DNA of 43,510 bases from UBA4292 sp002395865 (GTDB lineage Bacteria; Bacillota; Clostridia; Lachnospirales; Lachnospiraceae): the NCBI GenBank assembly GCA_946533395.1, contig CAMNBU010000020.1, positions 1-43,510 of the forward strand, written 5' to 3'. Positions 25,416 through 33,604 of this stretch are shown in pieces. Below the pieces are notes generated by a model. It was not told the DNA's origin, did not search any database, and saw nothing but the letters and a program-made list of their open reading frames with translations. A program made the position numbers and the translations under genes. Within the stretch, counting starts at the first letter, position 1. Each line of letters opens with the position of its first letter.

Positions 25416-26576
25416 ATGGATTTCAATGAGTTGATCGACCGCAGGAACACCGCGTCATACAAATGGGATGTTGGTGAGGGCGAGCTGCCCATGTGGGTGG
25501 CTGACATGGATTTCAGGGTAGCGCAGTGCATATTTTTGGCGTTGCTGAAACGGACGATACACAGCGTATTCGGGTACAATACTGTGCCGGACGAGTGGTA
25601 CGATGCTTATATACGCTTCTGGAATAAGAGACACCGGTTTGAGATGAAGAGGGAGTGGCTCTTTTTTTCAACAGGCGTGGTGCCTACCATCTCCTCCGCT
25701 GTGAGAAGCCTTACCGAGGAGGGCGAGGGCGTCATCATACTCACACCCGTTTACAACATCTTCTTCAACAGCATAGTGAACAACCGCAGAACTGTGGTGG
25801 AGTGTCCGCTTCTGTACTCTGAGGGGGAATTCTCCATCGACTGGAAGGCGCTGAAGGAGAAGATGCGCGATAAGAACAACACTCTTCTGATATTCTGCAA
25901 TCCTCACAATCCATGCGGCAATATATGGAGCCGGAGGGAGCTGAAGCGATTGGGGCATATGGCTGCGGAATACGGTGTAACTGTGATAAGCGATGAGATA
26001 CACTGCGATATCACGGAGCCGGGGCATTCATACATCCCCTTCGCCTCCGTGTCCGAGGAATGCGCGGCAGTCAGCGTCACCTGTATAGCCCCCACGAAAT
26101 GCTTCAACATCGCCGGAATGCAGACCAGTGCGGTGTGCATATGCGATGAGGCTCTGAAAAAGAAGGTCGAGAGAGGGTTAAATACCGATGAGTGCGCGGA
26201 GCCGAACAGCTTCGCCGTGCCTGTGACAGTTGCGGCATTCAATGAAGGCGTTGACTGGCTAAATGCCATGAATAAATATGTCGCGGAAAACAAGGAACTG
26301 GTGAGAGGCTTTTTTGAAAAATATCTTCCGAATGTCATCATAAGCCGCGGATATGCCACATATCTTCTGTGGATGGACTTTTCAAAGCTCTCGGATGATA
26401 CGACGCTGCTTTGTGACGACATAAGAAAAAAGACCGGACTGATACTGTCACCGGGTGCCATATTCGGCGCAAACGGAAAGCATTTCATACGCATGAATGT
26501 GGCAGCGCCCCGAAGCGTAGTGCTGGACGGACTTGATAGGATAGCCAAGTATTTCGGTATCAACACACAGAAATAG
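25416..26576 (+). CDS. MalY/PatB-family PLP aminotransferase or cystathionine beta-lyase
   Basis: 386 aa fold-type I PLP protein. MalY/PatB proteins split cystathionine to homocysteine (or cysteine to sulfide) and some also act as regulators. The N-terminus DRRNTASYKWD followed by LPMWVADMDF is diagnostic. Asp193 (VISDEIHCDI) and Lys228 (APTKCFNIAG) are the PLP contacts. NPHNPCG is the conserved Asn loop. The start has AGGAGAG upstream. It may add to the methionine/cysteine pathway encoded by metY-cysK 22 kb away. The next gene follows after 13 nt. Confidence 0.93.
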   Translation: MDFNELIDRRNTASYKWDVGEGELPMWVADMDFRVAQCIFLALLKRTIHSVFGYNTVPDEWYDAYIRFWNKRHRFEMKREWLFFSTGVVPTISSAVRSLTEEGEGVIILTPVYNIFFNSIVNNRRTVVECPLLYSEGEFSIDWKALKEKMRDKNNTLLIFCNPHNPCGNIWSRRELKRLGHMAAEYGVTVISDEIHCDITEPGHSYIPFASVSEECAAVSVTCIAPTKCFNIAGMQTSAVCICDEALKKKVERGLNTDECAEPNSFAVPVTVAAFNEGVDWLNAMNKYVAENKELVRGFFEKYLPNVIISRGYATYLLWMDFSKLSDDTTLLCDDIRKKTGLILSPGAIFGANGKHFIRMNVAAPRSVVLDGLDRIAKYFGINTQK

Positions 26577-26589
26577 ACAGAAAAGTATA

Positions 26590-28968
26590 ATGATAAAATA
26601 CAAAGACAGAGTTTTTTCCGTATCCGTGAGAGCTTTGGTCGAGTTTCTCAGGAACAGCGGCGACATCGCAAGAGGGGCTCTGAGGCGTGAGCAGGCCATG
26701 GTCGAGGGCGCGAGGGTACACAAGCTCGTTCAGTCCCGGCAGGGGGCAGGTTATACGCCCGAGGTGACGCTTAAGTACGAGAGGGTCGTGGATATAGACG
26801 GCTCGGGCGAGATATACACCATCAGGGTCGAAGGCCGGGCGGACGGCGTTATGGAGATGTCGGACGGAAGGGTTCTCATCGACGAGATAAAGGGCACATA
26901 TGCGAATGTGGACATGATGGAGCATCCGGTCCCGGTGCATCTTTCGCAGGCTAAGTGCTATGCGTTCCTTAAGACCATGGAGGATAAAAGGGACAGCGTG
27001 GTGCGCATGACCTATGTGGATCTCGAGAGCGAACACATAAGGTTATTTGAGTCCGACCAAAGGTACGAGGAGCTGGCCGTCTGGTTTGATGAGCTCATGC
27101 GTGATTACGAGAAGTGGTGCACATTTTATTATCTCCACAGAAAGGTCCGCAATGAGAGCGCGAACCTGCTCGAATTCCCCCTGCCGTACCGTGAGGGGCA
27201 GAGAGACCTGGTGGTCGCGGCCTACAAGAGCATGCGGGCCGAGAGGCATCTGTTCATACAGGCATCCACAGGCATCGGCAAGACACTTTCGGTGGTATTT
27301 CCCGCGGTCAGGGTGATGGGTGAGGAGAGGATAGAGAAGATCTTCTATCTCACTGCCAAGACTGTGACACGCGAGGCGGCGAGGGAGGCCGTTAAGATAC
27401 TGCGCGGCGCGGGGCTTAAGGCAGGCTCTTTGGAGCTTACGGCCAAGGAGAGGCTGTGCCCCATGGAGGAGATGGACTGCGATCCCGCCAAGTGCCCCTA
27501 TGCGAACGGCCACATGGAGCGCGTGAACGACGCGGTCTATGAGCTGGTCACTGAAAATGAAGCGATAGGCAGAAACGAGATAGCAGAGTGCGCAAAAAAG
27601 CATATGGTATGCCCTTTTGAGCTCTCCCTTGACGCGAGCTACTGGGTGGATGTCGTCATCTGCGATTACAACTATGCTTTCGACCCGAATGTTCGCCTTG
27701 CGAGATATTTCGCGGAAGGGGCTAAGACTGACGCAGTATTTCTGGTGGATGAGGCTCATAATCTGATCGACAGGGCAGCGGATATGATAAGCGCGAAGCT
27801 CACCACGGAGGATATTCCTCCCTGCAGAAAAAAGGTGAAGGATATCGATAAGAGGCTGGCCACGGCGATGAGCTCTCTCTCATCCGCCCTCAGGAAGCTT
27901 CCGTGGGAGGAGGGAGATTTCTTCACGCTGAAGAAGGGTGAGATAGAAAAGGTCATACACGCTGCGCAGAAGCTGAATGACGAATTTCTTGCGTTTTCCG
28001 TCAGATACCCGCATTTTTACGACAGGGAGGTCCTGGCGCTTAATTTCCTCGTGAGGGATTTTGCGGATACGGCACTGGATCTTTCGCATTACAGGATATA
28101 CTGCTCGCATGAGGGAGGAGCGCATACGCTGAAGCTCTTCTGCGTGGACCCTTCCGCATATCTCGCAAACTGCTATGATATGGCTAAGGCAAATGTGTTC
28201 TTCTCAGCCACACTGCTGCCCATAGGGTATTACAAGAGGCTTCTCGGAGGACATCCCGAGGACTATGCGGTGTACGCGAGAAGTCCGTTCGATACATCCA
28301 ACCGTCTGATAGTGGCCGCGACCGATTTCACTACGCGCTACAGCAGGAGAAATGACTTAAGCTACACTCTGGCCGCGTCGTATATCGAGAAGATAGTCAG
28401 TGCCAGAGCGGGCAATTATCTGGTGTTCTGTCCCTCATACGCGTACATGGAGAAGTTGGCTTCCTTCCTTGCAGCTCTCCCCGGCAGGGTGGTGATACAG
28501 GGCAGGAACATGAGCGAGGAGGACAGGGAGGATTTCCTTGCGCAGTTTACGCAGGAGGAGGGCACCGTCACGGGCCTTTGCGTCATGGGAGGGATATTCT
28601 CAGAAGGCATCGACTTAAAGGGCGAGAGGCTCATCGGAGCCATAATACTCGGCACCGGAATGCCGCGCATAGGTGCCGAGAGGGATCTGTTAAAGGAGTA
28701 TTTTGAAAAGTGCGATATGGACGGCTTTGACTACGCATACAAGTACCCGGGGTTTTGCAGGGTACTGCAGGCGGCGGGGCGGGTGATCAGAACCGATACC
28801 GACGAGGGAGTCATTGCCCTTCTGGACGACAGGTTTACGGGTTATGAGTACAGGCAGCTCTTTCCGAGGGAGTGGGAGGACGTCGTGAATGTGAATATCG
28901 ACAATGTTCACAAAACTGTCACAGCTTTCTGGGAAAAAATGCTTGATAAACATGAAGAGATGCTTTAA
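26590..28968 (+). CDS. XPD/DinG-like Fe-S helicase fused to a RecB/Cas4-type nuclease domain
   Basis: 792 aa. Residues 1-135 form a PD-(D/E)XK domain: His44 (EGARVHKL), Asp85 (EGRADGV), D98-E-I-K101 (LIDEIKGT) and Gln120/Tyr124 (LSQAKCYAF), the full RecB/AddB/Cas4-type catalytic set, without Cas4 cluster cysteines. From about 195 a superfamily 2 helicase follows: Walker A STGIGKT with Lys231, Fe-S cysteines Cys290, Cys297, Cys302 and Cys341, DEAH box VDEAHN at 386-391, and motif VI QAAGRVIRTDTDEG near the C-terminus. DNA repair or processing is the expected role, by 5'-3' unwinding coupled to cleavage. The ribosome site is weak (AGAAAAGT). All key residues appear intact. No CRISPR genes are nearby. 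Confidence 0.93.
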   Translation: MIKYKDRVFSVSVRALVEFLRNSGDIARGALRREQAMVEGARVHKLVQSRQGAGYTPEVTLKYERVVDIDGSGEIYTIRVEGRADGVMEMSDGRVLIDEIKGTYANVDMMEHPVPVHLSQAKCYAFLKTMEDKRDSVVRMTYVDLESEHIRLFESDQRYEELAVWFDELMRDYEKWCTFYYLHRKVRNESANLLEFPLPYREGQRDLVVAAYKSMRAERHLFIQASTGIGKTLSVVFPAVRVMGEERIEKIFYLTAKTVTREAAREAVKILRGAGLKAGSLELTAKERLCPMEEMDCDPAKCPYANGHMERVNDAVYELVTENEAIGRNEIAECAKKHMVCPFELSLDASYWVDVVICDYNYAFDPNVRLARYFAEGAKTDAVFLVDEAHNLIDRAADMISAKLTTEDIPPCRKKVKDIDKRLATAMSSLSSALRKLPWEEGDFFTLKKGEIEKVIHAAQKLNDEFLAFSVRYPHFYDREVLALNFLVRDFADTALDLSHYRIYCSHEGGAHTLKLFCVDPSAYLANCYDMAKANVFFSATLLPIGYYKRLLGGHPEDYAVYARSPFDTSNRLIVAATDFTTRYSRRNDLSYTLAASYIEKIVSARAGNYLVFCPSYAYMEKLASFLAALPGRVVIQGRNMSEEDREDFLAQFTQEEGTVTGLCVMGGIFSEGIDLKGERLIGAIILGTGMPRIGAERDLLKEYFEKCDMDGFDYAYKYPGFCRVLQAAGRVIRTDTDEGVIALLDDRFTGYEYRQLFPREWEDVVNVNIDNVHKTVTAFWEKMLDKHEEML

Positions 28969-29022
28969 AATACTTGTTTTAAGAATATTCTTTTCAGCCG
29001 ACATAGAAAGGATAATACCGTT

Positions 29023-30276
29023 ATGAAATTTATAAAAACACCCGTAAAGGGCATGTGCGATATGCTCCCATCAGACATGAGACTGAGGGAGGAGCTTTTA
29101 CAGACTATAAGGAGCAGCTACGCTTCCTACGGCTTCATGCAGATAGAGACGCCTGTCATGGAACACATAGAGAACCTCACCTCGAAGCAGGGAGGCGACA
29201 ACGAGAAGCTGATATTCAAGGTGATGAAGCGCGGCGCAGAGCTCGCGCGCGCCATCGAAAAGGGTGAGGACTTTGCGGACAACGGCTTAAGATACGACCT
29301 CACCGTGCCGCTCTCGAGATATTACTCCAACAACAAGGAGCAGCTCCCCGTGCCTTTCAAGGCCCTTCAGATGGGTAATGTATGGCGCGCGGACAATCCC
29401 CAGAAGGGCCGCTTCAGACAGTTCATGCAGTGCGATATCGATATTCTGGGCGACGAGACGAATCTGGCCGAGATCGAGCTCATAGGCGCTACCTCGACGG
29501 TCCTCTCGAAGATACTCGCAGGCACCGACATCACCGGTCTCACCGTAAATGTTAACGACCGCCGTCTCCTTTTTGCGGCCGCGAGATACGCGGGCTTTTC
29601 GGAGGAGGACATCCCCCAGATACTCATAAGCCTCGACAAGGCGGACAAGATCGGCTTCGAGGGTATAAGGAAGGAACTCACAGAGGCGGGCTACTGTGCG
29701 GATATCGTGGACAAATACCTCGGCATCTATGAGAACTGCGATCAAGGCATAAGTCTCGATGATTTCTGCGAAAAGATAGGTTCAGACGACGGCGGCGCGT
29801 GCGAGAGCCTGAAGCAGATAATGAGCTGCGCTGCGCCTCTGGTACCCGCCACGGTAAGCCTTAAGTTCAATCCCTCGCTTGTAAGGGGAATGGGCTACTA
29901 CACGGGAACGATATTCGAGGTGAGCGTCGACGGCTACAATTTCGCCATCGCGGGCGGCGGACGCTACGATAAGATGATAGGCAAATTCATCGGAACGGAT
30001 GTTGCGGCTGCGGGCTTTTCGATAGGCTTTGAGAGGATCGTCACCATACTGAAGGATTTCGGAAGGACAGGGGACGACGGAAGAAGGAGGATCGCGTTCC
30101 TTCTGGACAGAAGACTGGATGAGGACAGACTGCGCGCCGCGTTTGAGAAGGCGCAGGCTCTTAGAAACGAGGGAGCACAGGTGAGTGTGCTGCCCATGAA
30201 GAAGAACCTTAAGAGACAGGTGGAGCTTCTCGAGGAGCAGGGCTACACCGAGTTTGAGAAGATCTACGCGGACTGA
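29023..30276 (+). CDS. hisS: Histidyl-tRNA synthetase-like protein (HisS family)
   Basis: 417 aa class II synthetase expected to charge tRNA-His. Motif 2 is seen as VWRADNPQKGRFRQF, the histidine-specific loop as LVRGMGYYTGTIFEV (common form LVRGLDYYTG), and motif 3 as AAGFSIGFERI. The C-terminal anticodon-binding domain (RRRIAFLLDRRLDEDRLRAA to the end) is short and lacks the usual last strands. The protein could therefore be a divergent HisRS or a HisZ-like paralogue; the intact PQKGRxRQF and RG-YYTG motifs favour a synthetase. GAAAGGAT precedes the start. A SpoU-type methyltransferase gene follows with one base between stop and start. Confidence 0.85.
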   Translation: MKFIKTPVKGMCDMLPSDMRLREELLQTIRSSYASYGFMQIETPVMEHIENLTSKQGGDNEKLIFKVMKRGAELARAIEKGEDFADNGLRYDLTVPLSRYYSNNKEQLPVPFKALQMGNVWRADNPQKGRFRQFMQCDIDILGDETNLAEIELIGATSTVLSKILAGTDITGLTVNVNDRRLLFAAARYAGFSEEDIPQILISLDKADKIGFEGIRKELTEAGYCADIVDKYLGIYENCDQGISLDDFCEKIGSDDGGACESLKQIMSCAAPLVPATVSLKFNPSLVRGMGYYTGTIFEVSVDGYNFAIAGGGRYDKMIGKFIGTDVAAAGFSIGFERIVTILKDFGRTGDDGRRRIAFLLDRRLDEDRLRAAFEKAQALRNEGAQVSVLPMKKNLKRQVELLEEQGYTEFEKIYAD

Positions 30277-30277
30277 T

Positions 30278-31009
30278 ATGGCAATGGATTACAAGCCTTA
30301 CAAAAAGGCATTTGAGTATTCATACACGCTCGGGGCGTTTCCCACGATAGAACTCATAAAGACGAAACCGCAGCTGGTCGAGTGCGTGATCATACATTCC
30401 ACATTCACAGGCGAGTCGGAGGTGAGAAAGCTGTGCCGCGAAAACGGCATACGCACCGTCACAGGCGACAGGATGATAGAGCGCCTCTCAGACAAGGAGA
30501 ATGTGTTCGTCATAGGAGTGTTTAAAAAGTACGAGGAGGAGCTGGCGAAGGATGAGAGCCATGTTCTCCTGGTGAACCCGTCGAACATGGGCAATCTCGG
30601 TACGATCATCAGAACGTGCGCGGGCTTCGGCATCACCGACCTTGCGCTCATCTCTCCGTGCGCGGACATATTCAACCCTAAGACGGTCAGGAGCTCCATG
30701 GGGGCACTCTTCAGGATAAGGCACAGGCATTTTGCGTCATTTGAGGAGTACAGGGCGGCTGTCAGTGACAGGGAGTGCTTCTCCTTCATGCTCACGGACA
30801 GGGCGAAGAGCCTTCCCGAGGTCGAAAAGCCGTCCGTATTCACACTCATATTCGGCAATGAGGCAACAGGCCTTCCGGACGAGTACGGTGAGAAGACAAC
30901 ACCGGTCATCATTCCGCAGTCGGAGCTGGTGGATTCTCTGAATTTGACCATTGCCGCCGGGATAGGAATGTACGAGTTCACGGAGGCCGCGAAGAGGGCT
31001 GTTATATAA
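30278..31009 (+). CDS. TrmH/SpoU-family RNA methyltransferase
   Basis: 243 aa SPOUT-fold methyltransferase, predicted to 2'-O-methylate rRNA or tRNA with SAM. Motif 1 is HVLLVNPSNMGNLGTIIRTC (the NxxNxGxxxR signature), motif 2 FTLIFGNEATGLPDE, motif 3 IIPQSELVDSLNLTIAAGI. The N-terminal 90 residues form a small substrate-binding part. The start at 30278 (MAMDYKPYKK) lies one base after the hisS stop; ATG at 30284 is also possible. No strong ribosome site, so it is probably coupled to hisS. Confidence 0.9.
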   Translation: MAMDYKPYKKAFEYSYTLGAFPTIELIKTKPQLVECVIIHSTFTGESEVRKLCRENGIRTVTGDRMIERLSDKENVFVIGVFKKYEEELAKDESHVLLVNPSNMGNLGTIIRTCAGFGITDLALISPCADIFNPKTVRSSMGALFRIRHRHFASFEEYRAAVSDRECFSFMLTDRAKSLPEVEKPSVFTLIFGNEATGLPDEYGEKTTPVIIPQSELVDSLNLTIAAGIGMYEFTEAAKRAVI

Positions 31010-31038
31010 AATTTTATACATGATTTATTAGCTTTTAC

Positions 31039-31067
31039 TTGACGTAACTGGTGTTAAGTCTTATACT
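31039..31067 (+). promoter_or_regulatory. Promoter of the methylglyoxal-synthase-like gene
   Basis: TTGACG (31039-31044), a 17-bp spacer, TATACT (31062-31067), about 50 nt ahead of the start at 31119. The leader has a GACCG/CGGTC stem just before the GGGGG ribosome site. Confidence 0.7.
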
Positions 31068-31118
31068 CAAAGGGGTGTGACCGATCGCAGTGATACGCGG
31101 TCGGGACAGGGGGTAGTT

Positions 31119-31523
31119 ATGCGTATCGGATTTATGACCGAGCAGTCCAGAAGGGAGATGCTCGCGAGCTTTGTAATAGCATATAAGATGGTCCTGCAGG
31201 GACACGAGCTCTATGCGCCGGAGGCCACAGCGAGGTGCATTAGGGAGGCTGCCGGGCTTAAGGTGAACTGTTTTCTTCCCGGAAATATGGGAGGCATAAA
31301 CCAGCTCATCTCTCAGATAGAGAGGAACGAGCTGGACGCCATGATCTATTTCTATTCTCCGGGCAAGGAGATGCAGTTCGATTTTGTGGCAAATACTTCA
31401 CAGTTCGGTGTACTGCTTCGCACCTGCGACGAGTACTGCATACCGCTTGCGACGAATCTCGGAAGCGCGGAGGTGCTCATCATGGGTATCGCGAACGGCG
31501 ATCTCGACTGGAAGAACAGCTGA
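31119..31523 (+). CDS. Methylglyoxal-synthase-like protein lacking the catalytic residues
   Basis: 134 aa with the overall MGS fold pattern: MRIGFMTEQSRREML, GLKVNCFLPGNMGGINQLI, DAMIYFYSP, IPLATNLGSAEVLIMG and the typical GDLDW end. Against Escherichia coli MgsA (aligned from memory) the active site is gone: Asp71 of GGDQQ is Ile (GGINQ), His19-Asp20-x2-Lys23 become Glu-Gln-x2-Arg, the phosphate loop ATGTTG is APEATA, and the DPLxxxPHDPDV segment carrying Asp91, His98 and Asp101 is replaced by a longer, unrelated stretch. It is unlikely to make methylglyoxal from dihydroxyacetone phosphate; a ligand-sensing role is possible. The start at 31119 has GGGGG upstream and fits family N-termini. 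A DUF624 membrane gene follows 6 nt later. Confidence 0.8.
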   Translation: MRIGFMTEQSRREMLASFVIAYKMVLQGHELYAPEATARCIREAAGLKVNCFLPGNMGGINQLISQIERNELDAMIYFYSPGKEMQFDFVANTSQFGVLLRTCDEYCIPLATNLGSAEVLIMGIANGDLDWKNS

Positions 31524-31529
31524 TCTAAG

Positions 31530-32237
31530 ATGAATTTGTTTAGTGTTGACGGTCCTCTGTTCAAGTTCATGAGGACACTTCTCGATGTACTTATTATCAA
31601 TGTCTGCTGGGTGATATGCAGTCTGCCCATCATCACCGTAGGCCCCGCCACGGTAGCGGCCTACTCGGTAACTCTGAGGATGATCGACGAGACGGAGGGC
31701 TATGTCGGCAGACAGTTTTTTAAGGAATTCAAAAAGAATTTCAAGAACGGACTGCCGCTGGGTATCATCTTCCTGATAGCCATGTACTCCATGTATCTGG
31801 ATATCCAGCTTCTGCTTACCGGTATTGAGCCGTTCATCATACTGTCCATGACCCTCATAGCCGGATATGTGTATATGTCCCTGTTCCTCTACTGCTTCGC
31901 GCTCTCGGCCAGATACGAGAACTCATTCATAGGCACGCTGAAGAACTCGAACAGGATCTTTATAAGATACTTCCTTCGCTCGATGGCTATCGTACTGGTC
32001 GTGGCCGTGGAGATAGTCATATTCACATGGCAGCCGGTCACGCTGTTCCTCTTCGCACTCATTGGCCCTGCCAGCATCTTCCTCACGGTGAGCGGTATGG
32101 CTCTTCCGATATTCAGGCTGATAGAGAGGGATGAGGGCGTAGTTGAGACGAAGAAGAAAAATGACGACGCGGTGTTCGAGGATCATCCCGACACGGACGA
32201 CATAACCCGCAAGGCGCACATGAATTTCAAAAAATAG
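31530..32237 (+). CDS. YesL-like DUF624 membrane protein
   Basis: 235 aa integral membrane protein. The opening LFSVDGPLFKFMRTLLDVLI with WVICSLPIITVGPATVAAY is the DUF624 signature. About five hydrophobic segments are seen (17-40, 73-95, 100-125, 145-167, 170-195), then a charged cytoplasmic tail. DUF624 genes often lie next to sugar ABC transporters and AraC-type regulators; here an AraC-type gene follows but no transporter. Function unknown. Closed by the terminator at 32244-32271. Confidence 0.88.
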   Translation: MNLFSVDGPLFKFMRTLLDVLIINVCWVICSLPIITVGPATVAAYSVTLRMIDETEGYVGRQFFKEFKKNFKNGLPLGIIFLIAMYSMYLDIQLLLTGIEPFIILSMTLIAGYVYMSLFLYCFALSARYENSFIGTLKNSNRIFIRYFLRSMAIVLVVAVEIVIFTWQPVTLFLFALIGPASIFLTVSGMALPIFRLIERDEGVVETKKKNDDAVFEDHPDTDDITRKAHMNFKK

Positions 32238-32243
32238 TTCAGG

Positions 32244-32271
32244 GAACGGACGGATGCCGCCCGTTCTTTTT
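32244..32271 (+). terminator. Terminator after the DUF624 gene
   Basis: Stem GAACGG-A-CGG / CCG-C-CCGTTC with one mismatch (hairpin 32245-32266), followed by TTTTT. Confidence 0.75.
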
Positions 32272-32293
32272 GCTGTACAGGGAAGAATCATAC

Positions 32294-32322
32294 TTGACAA
32301 AAAACGACACGGGTTGTAAGAT
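32294..32322 (+). promoter_or_regulatory. Promoter of the AraC-type regulator
   Basis: TTGACA (32294-32299), a 17-bp spacer, TAAGAT (32317-32322), about 50 nt before the start at 32376. Confidence 0.7.
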
Positions 32323-32375
32323 AACACGGATTATTTAGCGTTTTTTACCGCAAATATTTTACACGGGATGAATAT

Positions 32376-33572
32376 ATGGCTCAGACAAGGGAACAGCTTT
32401 ACGAGACGATGGAAGAGTGGAAGATGCGGCATCTCATAAGAGATCTGCTCTGGACGCTCCCCATACCGGGCAGGGACTTCCTGCAGGAGATGGGTTTTGA
32501 AAGAGGATGCTATCAGGTGGTCATTTCCACGGGATACCGCGGCAAGAGGCTTGCGAAGGGGTGCAAGCTCACCGATATCCTCACCATGAACAAGAACGAG
32601 AATATCAGAATCAATTTCTATGAGGACTTAGGGTGCGAGATCATACTGCTCATGGATACAAATGCGGTCAGCAGGTTCGAGAGTATAGTCAAGCACTGGA
32701 AGAACATGCCGCCGCAGGAGAACAGCGTATTTTACGACCTGTTCTTTTCTTATGGGAAAGTGGTGACGGACCCTAAGGAGATAGGTATATCCTACAATCA
32801 GGCCAGAAAACTCATGGACAGGCAGTTCTTCTGCCCCAAGGGTGAACATATCTTCGGAACCGACGACAACGCTCTCATGGAGGAGAGCCTGACGCACGAG
32901 GGGCTGAATGTCGAGAAGGCCGACGAGTACTGCGACCTGCTGTTTTCATGCGTGCAGGCGATCAATCACGCGAGACTAACGCAGATACTCGACGATCTCT
33001 ACTCCTACATCACCTACTGCCGCACGGACGAGGAGCAGGTGAAGATGTTCCTGCTGGACATGTTCATGCTCATAAGGGAGAAGCTGCACGCGGCCTATTC
33101 GGGTGACAGACTCTACGAGGAGTCCACGAGATACTACATGAACCTCATCTACTCGAAGTGCTACCTCTATGAGATAATCGACACCTTCAGGGACTCGCTC
33201 GAGGTGGTAATGTACACCATCGGAGGCCCGAGTCGCGACAACGTCCTGAACGACATATTGAATTACATAGCTCACAACTATGACAGGACCCTTAAGCTTG
33301 AGACTCTGGCGCCTCTGTTCGGCTACAACAGCGCGTATCTGGGCAAGATATTCCACAAGGGCGTGGGTGTGAATTTTACGAACTATGTGGATATGGTCCG
33401 CATTGAGAGAGCCAAGGAGCTTCTGATGAGGGGCAATGACAAGGTCTACAAGATATCGGAGCTCGTGGGTTATCACAGCGTGGATTATTTCCATAGGAAG
33501 TTCCAGAAGTATGTCGGCATGAGTCCTGCGGCCTTCAGAAAGAACTACATCGAAAACATCAGGGAGGACTGA
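32376..33572 (+). CDS. AraC-family transcriptional regulator
   Basis: 398 aa. The C-terminal 110 residues (about 285-395) hold two helix-turn-helix units of the AraC/XylS type: LETLAPLFGYNSAYLGKIFH, and ISELVGYHSVDYFHRKFQKY ending MSPAAFRKNY. The N-terminal 280 residues are not a receiver domain (no phospho-Asp pattern) nor an obvious cupin; they include FFSYGKVVTDPKEIGISYNQ and ARKLMDRQFF, as in the middle part of YesN-like regulators that lost the receiver. The likely inducer is unknown. It has its own promoter and precedes the topoisomerase pair without a terminator. Confidence 0.9.
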   Translation: MAQTREQLYETMEEWKMRHLIRDLLWTLPIPGRDFLQEMGFERGCYQVVISTGYRGKRLAKGCKLTDILTMNKNENIRINFYEDLGCEIILLMDTNAVSRFESIVKHWKNMPPQENSVFYDLFFSYGKVVTDPKEIGISYNQARKLMDRQFFCPKGEHIFGTDDNALMEESLTHEGLNVEKADEYCDLLFSCVQAINHARLTQILDDLYSYITYCRTDEEQVKMFLLDMFMLIREKLHAAYSGDRLYEESTRYYMNLIYSKCYLYEIIDTFRDSLEVVMYTIGGPSRDNVLNDILNYIAHNYDRTLKLETLAPLFGYNSAYLGKIFHKGVGVNFTNYVDMVRIERAKELLMRGNDKVYKISELVGYHSVDYFHRKFQKYVGMSPAAFRKNYIENIRED

Positions 33573-33604
33573 TCCCTGCAAAAAGGATAGGAGCATCACA
33601 GAAG

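Noticed and set aside
30488..31021. Minus-strand frames opposite the SpoU methyltransferase
   Set aside because: Shadows of a gene with clear family motifs.
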